Origin: Megaleporinus macrocephalus | Taxonomy: Eukaryota > Chordata > Actinopteri > Characiformes > Anostomidae | Assembly: GCA_021613375.1 (NCBI GenBank) | Contig: CM038718.1 | Location: forward strand, 40,403,921-40,467,920 | Direction of reading: 5' to 3' | DNA: 64,000 nucleotides | In this document: one piece after another, positions 47,860-64,000 of the stretch | Layout of the letters: each line of letters opens with the position of its first letter | How positions within the stretch are numbered: position 1 is the first letter of the stretch | Notes under the pieces: generated by a model | Told to the model about the DNA's origin: nothing | The model's database searches: none | Seen by the model: the letters and a program-made list of their open reading frames with translations, nothing else | Translations under genes and position numbers: made by a program

Positions 47860-48304
47860 GTGCATCGATTTATGGGTTGATTGTTGATCGATTACAGTGA
47901 TCTGTTCAGTTGAATGGCTTCAGCTGCCCGTTTTCCCGCCTGAACGTTTGAATACGTCCTGAACGTGTAAAAAACTTAAACTGGTGTATATTTCTCCTCA
48001 TAAACACCGTCTACTGACAAAATACTTGATTACAAAAACATTATAAATCGCTGCAGCGCAATTTAACCGCTTTACGGTTTAGTTTTACCTCAGAATCTGT
48101 GTCATAAACGGCAACGTAAGATTAGCTAACCGGCTAACCGGCTAACGAATTTAGTCAGAAACGCTTTAATTTCCTCAAAATTTTAACTGATATTTAAACG
48201 TCATTTTACTCACATTCACATCTTCTTTCTCACATTTACTACAACCATATCTGGAATGGTTTTAAAACCAGCTTTGATCACTAAAGTGCGAGTGTAAAGT
48301 TAGT
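47860..48304. other. tcfl5 5' flank, possible promoter region
   Basis: Moderately GC-richer islands (ctaaccggctaaccggctaa, 48127-48147) stand out from the AT-rich surroundings. A first non-coding exon may lie here, but I cannot place a start site. Confidence 0.25.
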
Positions 48305-48430
48305 TAGCTTAGCTTCCTGTTCGTTAGCGTCTATTTCGAAATTCCACCTTAAACCGAGCAGCAGTTCGGTTCTCAGGTACCATTTAAGGTGGAAATTCGA
48401 AATAAACGCTGATGAACAGCGAATAAGCTA
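48305..48430. repeat. Long inverted repeat (foldback element)
   Basis: Arms of about 48 bp (centre: tttcgaaattccaccttaaa against tttaaggtggaaattcgaaa) around a 29-bp spacer that itself contains accgagcagcagttcggt. A shorter relative is at 31081-31148. Confidence 0.85.
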
Positions 48431-49424
48431 CCTTGTTACACTCAAATCTAAATTACTTCCTCAAAGAAGCCCTGTTACCTGAGAGGAAAGGTTCATAAGA
48501 CATCGGGAAAATATAAATTTGCTTAATTAAATATAATCGAGCTCATTTGGCTACAAACACATACATCATATAAACGTTAAACCGGGTCACGGTTGCCAGA
48601 TCCCTCAACCCATACACCCTATTTTAACGTTAACAATCTTTCAGTTTTTTTGGAAATTAATAAACAAATAAAATGAAATAAATAAAATAAAAAAGAATAA
48701 AAATAATTTTAACTTTAAAGCCCTTATTTAAAGAAAGTGTTTAAACCGTGTTTAAAGTTTTTTTATTATTGTATTAATTGTATTAATTATATTTTTAGAT
48801 AATAATAAATGGGATTTAGCATCTTTGCCTGGTTTCAGAATTCAGATTATTATTAGAATATTTCTGCTTCTGAGCCCAAGTGGAAAAACTACAGAGGCAG
48901 GCTTAATTCAAGGGTTGCCAGAGTGTACTCAGCCAATCAGTTCAAATCCATTCCAAGTCTTTGGTCCTCCAGAGCTGTCACACACACCACAGGCTGTAAT
49001 TCTCAGAATAGATCAGGAGCTGAATTTAAAATAAGCCGTAAAAATCACATAATCAAATACAGACATTAAAAATTCTTTCATTTAACTTCATTCATGAAGG
49101 CCATCAAACTAACATGAGCTGGTTAAACATTCAATGCTGCACACACAGATGTCCCAGCTGGTCTACCAGGCCGGAAACTTTCCACCAATCAGAAGTCAGA
49201 ATGCTGTCCAGGGTAAACAGATGTACCTGCTGGTTTATTAAATATATTCTTACTAAGGACAGGGGCTGATTTGACTGGTTGGAAAAAGGAATGTATGTAG
49301 CACAAATGCTGTATGTATGTTTATATATGTTTATATTTTTTAAAATCTAATTTCAGGAAAACTGTCATAGTACAAAAAACACACTACCATATGCCTAGGT
49401 TTGCTAATGCTAATGTTAGCATTG
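48431..49424. other. Intergenic spacer, no gene
   Basis: AT-rich. I see no supported gene or array between the foldback element and the SINE-like sequence. Confidence 0.4.
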
Positions 49425-49560
49425 CGTCTTTGCGGTAGACGGGGATTCGGTCTTGTGACTGAAAGGTTCGATCCCCTGAACCAACATGCCCTTGAGCAAG
49501 ACCCCCAACTGCTCCCCGTGTACTGTGGATAGGGCTGCCCACCACCCCGGCCAAGTGTGC
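49425..49560 (+). mobile_element. SINE-like element, copy B, with tRNA-type B box
   Basis: Contains ggttcgatcccc at about 49466-49477, close to the RNA polymerase III B box (GGTTCGANNCC), then tgtggatagggctgcccacc shared with copy A. The tail becomes the 4.2-kb array. Confidence 0.65.
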
Positions 49561-49849
49561 TCACTGACCCCTAGTGTGTGTGTATGTTGGTGTTTCACTG
49601 TCCCAGAGTGTTTGTGTTCACTAGTGTGTTTGTGTTTACTAGTGTGTATGTGTGTATTCACTGTCCCTGAGTGTTTGTGTTTACTAGTGTGTGTGTGTGT
49701 GTATGGATGTTTCACTGTCCTCTAGTGTTTGTGTTTACTAGTGTGTGTGTGTGTGTATGGATGTTTCACTGCCCCCTAGTGTTTGTGTTTACTAGTGTGT
49801 ATGTGTGTGTGTGTGTATGGATGTTTCACTGCCCCCTAGTGTTTGTGTT

Positions 49850-49891
<42 letters not shown>

Positions 49892-50149
49892 GATGTTTCA
49901 CTGTCCTCTAGTGTTTGTGTTTACTAGTGTGTGTGTGTGTGTGTGTATGGATGTTTCACTGTCCTCTAGTGTTTGTGTTTACCAGTGTGTGTGTGTGTGT
50001 GTGTGGATGTTTCACTGCCCCCTAGTGTTTGTGTTTACTAGTGTGTGTGTGTGTGTGTGTATGGATGTTTCACTGTCCTCTAGTGTTTGTGTTTACTAGT
50101 GTGTGTGTGTGTGTGTATGGATGTTTCACTGCCCCCTAGTGTTTGTGTT

Positions 50150-50180
<31 letters not shown>

Positions 50181-50607
50181 ATGGATGTTTCGCTGTCCTC
50201 TAGTGTTTGTGTTTACTAGTGTGTGTGTGTGTGTGTTTGCGTGTATAGATGTTTCACTGCCCCCTAGTGTTTGTGTTTACTAGTGTGTGTGTGTGTGTGT
50301 ATGGATGTTTCACTGCCCCCTAGTGTTTGTGTTTACTAGTGTGTGTATGTGTGTGTGGATGTTTCACTGCCCCCTAGTGTTTGTGTTTACAAGTGTGTGT
50401 GTGTGTGTATGGATGTTTCACTGTCCTCTAGTGTTTGTGTTTACTAGTGTGTGTGTGTGTGTGTATGGATGTTTCACTGTCCTCTAGTGTTTGTGTTTAC
50501 TAGTGTGTGTGTGTGTGTGTATGGATGTTTCACTGCCCCCTAGTGTTTGTGTTTACTAGTGTGTGTGTGTGTGTATGAATGTTTCACTGCCCCCTAGTGT
50601 TTGTGTT

Positions 50608-50645
<38 letters not shown>

Positions 50646-50869
50646 GATGTTTCACTGCCCTCTAATGTTTGTGTTTACTAGTGTGTGTGTGTGTATGTGT
50701 GTGTGTGTGTGTGTGTGTATGGATGTTTCACTGTCCTCTAGTGTTTGTATTTACTAGTGTGTGTGTGTGTGTGTATGGATGTTTCACTGCCCCCTAGTGT
50801 TTGTGTTTACTAGTGTGTGTGTGTGTGTGTGTGTGTATGGATGTTTCACTGCCCCCTAGTGTTTGTGTT

Positions 50870-50907
<38 letters not shown>

Positions 50908-51046
50908 GATGTTTCACTGCCCCCTAGTGTTTGTGTTTACTAGTGTGTGTGTGTGTATGGATGTTTCACTGCCCCCTAGTGTCTGTGTTTACTAGTGTGT
51001 GTGTGTGTGTATATGTGTGTATTCACTGTCCCTGAGTGTTTGTGTT

Positions 51047-51082
<36 letters not shown>

Positions 51083-51164
51083 GATGTTTCACTGCCCCCT
51101 AGTGTTTGTGTTTACTAGTGTGTGTGTGTGTATGGATGTTTCACTGCCCCCTAGTGTTTGTGTT

Positions 51165-51195
<31 letters not shown>

Positions 51196-51228
51196 ATGGA
51201 TGTTTCACTGTCCTCTAGTGTTTGTGTT

Positions 51229-51276
<48 letters not shown>

Positions 51277-51419
51277 GATGTTTCAATGCCCCTAGTGTTT
51301 GTGTTTACTAGTGTGTGTGTGTGTATGGATGTTTCACTGCCCCCTAGTGTTTGTGTTTACTAGTGTGTGTGTGTGTGTGTGTGTGTATGGATGTTTCACT
51401 GTCCTCTAGTGTTTGTGTT

Positions 51420-51459
<40 letters not shown>

Positions 51460-51488
51460 GATGTTTCAATGCCCCTAGTGTTTGTGTT

Positions 51489-51524
<36 letters not shown>

Positions 51525-51554
51525 GATGTTTCACTGTCCTCTAGTGTTTGTGTT

Positions 51555-51592
<38 letters not shown>

Positions 51593-51734
51593 GATGTTTC
51601 ACTGCCCCCTAGTGTTTGTGTTTACTAGTGTGTGTGTGTGTGTGTGGATGTTTCACTGCCCCCTAGTGTTTGTGTTTACTAGTGTGTGTGTGTGTGTGTG
51701 TATGAATGTTTCACTGCCCCCTAGTGTTTGTGTT

Positions 51735-51770
<36 letters not shown>

Positions 51771-51934
51771 GATGTTTCACTGCCCTCTAATGTTTGTGTT
51801 TACTAGTGTGTGTGTGTGTATGTGTGTGTGTGTGTGTGTGTATGGATGTTTCACTGCCCTCTAGTGTTTGTGTTTACTAGTGTGTGTGTGTGTGTGTGTG
51901 TATGGATGTTTCACTGCCCCCTAGTGTTTGTGTT

Positions 51935-51972
<38 letters not shown>

Positions 51973-52002
51973 GATGTTTCACTGTCCTCTAGTGTTTGTG
52001 TT

Positions 52003-52040
<38 letters not shown>

Positions 52041-52179
52041 GATGTTTCACTGCCCCCTAGTGTTTGTGTTTACTAGTGTGTGTGTGTGTATGGATGTTTC
52101 ACTGCCCCCTAGTGTCTGTGTTTACTAGTGTGTGTGTGTGTGTATATGTGTGTATTCACTGTCCCTGAGTGTTTGTGTT

Positions 52180-52215
<36 letters not shown>

Positions 52216-52297
52216 GATGTTTCACTGCCCCCTAGTGTTTGTGTTTACTAGTGTGTGTGTGTGTATGGATGTTTCACTGCCCCCTAGTGTTTGTGTT

Positions 52298-52333
<36 letters not shown>

Positions 52334-52363
52334 GATGTTTCACTGTCCTCTAGTGTTTGTGTT

Positions 52364-52407
<44 letters not shown>

Positions 52408-52550
52408 GATGTTTCAATGCCCCTAGTGTTTGTGTTTACTAGTGTGTGTGTGTGTATGGATGTTTCACTGCCCCCTAGTGTTTGTGTTTACTAGTGTGTG
52501 TGTGTGTGTGTGTGTGTATGGATGTTTCACTGTCCTCTAGTGTTTGTGTT

Positions 52551-52594
<44 letters not shown>

Positions 52595-52623
52595 GATGTT
52601 TCAATGCCCCTAGTGTTTGTGTT

Positions 52624-52654
<31 letters not shown>

Positions 52655-52687
52655 ATGGATGTTTCACTGTCCTCTAGTGTTTGTGTT

Positions 52688-52718
<31 letters not shown>

Positions 52719-52805
52719 ATGGATGTTTCACTGCCCCCTAGTGTTTGTGTTTACTAGTGTGTGTGTGTGTGTGTGGATGTTTCACTGCCCCCTAGTGTTT
52801 GTGTT

Positions 52806-52841
<36 letters not shown>

Positions 52842-52871
52842 AATGTTTCACTGCCCCCTAGTGTTTGTGTT

Positions 52872-52909
<38 letters not shown>

Positions 52910-53069
52910 GATGTTTCACTGCCCTCTAATGTTTGTGTTTACTAGTGTGTGTGTGTGTATGTGTGTGTGTGTGTGTGTGTATGGATGTTTCACTGCCCTC
53001 TAGTGTTTGTGTTTACTAGTGTGTGTGTGTGTGTGTATGGATGTTTCACTGCCCCCTAGTGTTTGTGTT

Positions 53070-53113
<44 letters not shown>

Positions 53114-53253
53114 GATGTTTCACTGTCCTCTAGTGTTTGTGTTTACTAGTGTGTGTGTGTATGGATGTTTCACTGTCCTCTAGTGTTTGTGTTTACTAGT
53201 GTGTATGTGTGTGTGTGTGTATGGATGTTTCACTGTCCTCTAGTGTTTGTGTT

Positions 53254-53291
<38 letters not shown>

Positions 53292-53321
53292 GATGTTTCA
53301 CTGTCCTCTAGTGTTTGTGTT

Positions 53322-53352
<31 letters not shown>

Positions 53353-53620
53353 ATGGATGTTTCACTGCCCCCTAGTGTTTGTGTTTACTAGTGTGTGTGT
53401 GTGTGTGTATGGATGTTTCACTGTCCTCTAGTGTTTGTGTTTACTAGTGTGTGTGTGTGTGTGTGTGTATGGATGTTTCACTGCCCCCTAGTGTTTGTGT
53501 TAACTAGTGTGTGTGTGTGTGTGTGTGTGTATGGATGTTTCACTGCCCCCTAGTATTTGTGTTTACTAGTGTGTGTGTGTGTGTATGGATGTTTTACTGC
53601 CCCCTAGTGTTTGTGTTTAC

Positions 53621-53659
<39 letters not shown>

Positions 53660-53693
53660 GATGTTTGTTTCACTGCCCCCTAGTGTTTGTGTT

Positions 53694-53737
<44 letters not shown>

Positions 53738-53748
53738 GATGTTTCACT
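49561..53748. repeat. 50-75-bp minisatellite with (GT)n core, about 70 copies
   Basis: Unit: ggatgtttcactgccccct, agtgtttgtgtttactagtg, then (GT) of variable length and tatgg. Copies differ mostly in GT number and in ccccct versus cctct. Long blocks recur (about 50560-51600 resembles 51680-52900), so segments of about 1.1 kb were duplicated. Confidence 0.95.
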
Positions 53749-54040
53749 GTCCTGTATGGATGTGTGTCACCAAACAGAATATCGTGATATTCAGTGTTTT
53801 CTTATGCCCCTACTGAGCCGTAGCACTTAAGGCAATTTTTTTTCCAGCCCAAATTTTTCAGAATAGTCCAGCACTATGGTCTGCCTTATAATCCGTCAAT
53901 AACAGCTAGTTCTGAGCTGTGACGTTGCCATGGAATCATTTGTAAGTGGACCCAGTTACAGTTTTGATCTTGTTCTGACCTCAGCTTACATTCCATGCTC
54001 TGAATACACAGTTTTGTGATGTCACAAACATAGAATTCGG

Positions 54041-54717
54041 GTCTGTCTCAAATCCTAGTGAGTGTCAAAGAGGCTGTCTAGGTAGTGAGTGTGTAAGTAG
54101 GCTGTCTAGGTAGTGAGTGTGTAAGTAGGTTGTCTAGGTAGTGAGTGTGTAAGTAGGCTGTCTAGGTAGTGAGTGTGTAAGTATCAGTGTTCTCTCCTCA
54201 TCTCTCCTCATTAAACAGATTACTGAGACGCTCTAGTTAGAGAGAGACTGCGTCACGGCTTGTTCCCCCCACTGCAGCACGCCACCGGTGGTTTAGCTGG
54301 TTGCTAAGCTACCAGCCAGCATCCAAAACAATAGCCCGAGGTTTAAAAATCTGCTAGCATAAATGCTAATGTCTGGAGTATAAAGTGTAAATGGTGAAGG
54401 ACTCGTTACAGAGTTGATAATAAAATACTGTTCTGTGTGATTATATGACCAGAAACACATTAAAACTCCAGAGAATCAAAATAACTCACATTTTAAAACC
54501 ACTTCACTGCTCGTAGATCAGCCTGCGGTGCATCATGGGATTGTCTTAGCGGCTGAGGAAGAGTTCAATACTTTCTTAAAATCAGGTCTTAATAAGGTTC
54601 CTCAGTAGACAGTATGTTTAAGGTATGTAAGAATTGGGACAGTCTACATGTCAGGAGCGCATACTATGATGTAAAATGCTGCCTATGTAGGAGCTCAGTA
54701 GGATTTGAGACAGTAGT
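54041..54717. mobile_element. MITE with exact 15-bp inverted ends
   Basis: Left end ctgtctcaaatccta and right end taggatttgagacag are exact reverse complements. A 28-bp tandem repeat (gtgagtgtgtaagtaggctg) of about five copies, 54057-54185, lies just inside the left end. No coding frame. Confidence 0.75.
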
Positions 54718-54789
54718 CTGTGGTGGTTTAGCTTCATCCATTCATACTAAAGTCACAGTGTTTTAATATATATATATATATATAAACTA

Positions 54790-55165
54790 CTTTGCAAAAG
54801 TCTGAGGCACCTGAGCTGATAGTTTAAAAGTGTTTATCTGATTAATATGTGTATATTCACCAGTAAGAACAGCAGATCTGATTAGAACAGATGTAAATAA
54901 TCAGACATACAATACAAAGTATCATGAATATGTTATTGTGAGAGAAGTAGATCAGATCTTGATCCAGTTTGAAGAACAAAGTTAGGTTCCAGATTTTTCC
55001 TGGACGCCCCAGACATTGTATGAATGTGTTCAGTTCCTTCAGCAGCAAATCTTGATTTATCTTAATGAAGTACTGAGCAGTCAAAGCAGGTATTAGATGA
55101 GAACTGATAATAATACTGGGTTGTTTATAGAAGGAGAAGCTTGGAAAGGGCTGTGCACACAAAGG
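54790..55165. mobile_element. Dispersed repeat, partial
   Basis: Starts ctttgcaaaagtctgaggca. The segment ttccagatttttcctggac resembles ttccagatttcttctggac at 62227-62245. Family not identified. Confidence 0.4.
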
Positions 55166-55199
55166 TTAATACTGGAATGTGAAAGACAAAGACGCCACA

Positions 55200-55868
55200 A
55201 AGTTTGATCTTTTCATTATTTAATGAAGTATTCTCTACTGGGTTTGTTTCCTTCAACAGAGATTAACAGCTTATCACTATGGCTTGTATGGCGTCTGTAG
55301 CAAAACAGCTTATAAAATGTGTGTAATCCCAAATGTACATGAGAATTTACAACTCATCAGAACATCATTGAGCTTCAACATGAAAGATACGTTGACGAGT
55401 AACTCTGCAAGAACAAGCCAGTGTTGGAAAATGTAATTGTTGTAATTTGGCTACATACAAAAATGTCTTCACTATGAAAACTTTAAAACACATAATACAT
55501 ATTCGACCTGGCAAAGCAGTACTGTCGAACTACATTTTTGGGTTCATATGAAAAAGAAGAAAAAAACGTTTAAACCTAAACAGAAGACTTTCAGATCGCT
55601 GAATCCATTTTCCTGTAAACAACAATGAAAACACAGGAACCATTAAAGTGACATACTGCAAACACTTCATTCGCATGTGGTCTTGCTAGCACATATTAAC
55701 CTTTCAATTAAAGCTCCAGTCTTTCCTCTTCCATTACCTCCATATTGTCTTATTACTGTCTTACATCAGCAGAGTTCTGGCTCCTTGACCAGCGTCAAGT
55801 GATCAGTCCTCAGTTTAAACTGGGATCCGTGGTCCAGCCCTTCCTACATCCGTTAAGCTTTCTGATCA
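55200..55868 (-). other. dido1: dido1 3' UTR (inferred extent)
   Basis: Unique AT-rich sequence without an array. TTTAAT at 55219-55224 reads ATTAAA on the minus strand, the best polyadenylation signal I can find. The limits are estimated. Confidence 0.45.

Positions 55869-64000
<8,132 letters not shown>

Overview
The window looks like nuclear DNA from a ray-finned (teleost) fish. Genes are split by GT-AG introns, vertebrate orthologues are recognisable exon by exon, and the spacers hold Tc1-like, hAT-like and other MITE-like elements, SINE/LINE tails and very large minisatellites. Some dispersed elements resemble families common in otophysan fishes (characins, catfishes), but that is only a weak hint. 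I see no prokaryotic, viral or plasmid genes, and no CRISPR array, tRNA or rRNA.

Three genes are present in the order col9a3 (+), tcfl5 (-), dido1 (-). As far as I know this is the COL9A3-TCFL5-DIDO1 order of human 20q13.33, so I read it as conserved synteny. (1) Positions 235-37088 hold the 3' part of col9a3, the alpha-3 chain of type IX collagen. There are 22 exons covering the end of NC3, all of COL2, NC2, COL1 and NC1, followed by a 3' UTR of about 1 kb. (2) Positions 38890-46408 hold the whole coding region of tcfl5 on the minus strand, a bHLH transcription factor gene with 7 coding exons. Their lengths sum to exactly 478 codons including the stop. (3) Positions 55869-64000 hold the 3' part of dido1 on the minus strand: a Pro-rich linker exon, a SPOC domain split over four exons and a 1605-residue C-terminal exon. 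The gene continues past base 64000. The genes are not functionally linked in any obvious way: a cartilage matrix protein, a bHLH regulator and a chromatin/RNA polymerase II associated protein. col9a3 and tcfl5 converge, and their likely polyadenylation signals lie about 100 bp apart.

The striking part is the non-coding DNA. About half of the visible col9a3 span is tandem repeat, from more than twelve unrelated unit families (11, 21, 24, 26, 34, 39, about 50, about 56, about 65, about 117 and about 164 bp, and others). A second block of 4.2 kb lies between tcfl5 and dido1. Several arrays can be traced to the end or middle of a transposable element. A 56-bp array repeats the terminal inverted repeat of a MITE-like element. 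Two arrays 10 kb apart both grow out of the tail of the same SINE. A 21-bp array occurs twice with the same unique flank. A Tc1-type transposase motif is repeated about five times. I consider this recurrent growth of minisatellites from transposon pieces the most interesting signal here.

Many long open frames (up to 869 codons) are artefacts of arrays whose unit is a multiple of 3 bp, and I do not call them genes. Exon borders were set by eye from splice sites, reading phase and remembered family sequence. No alignment was run.
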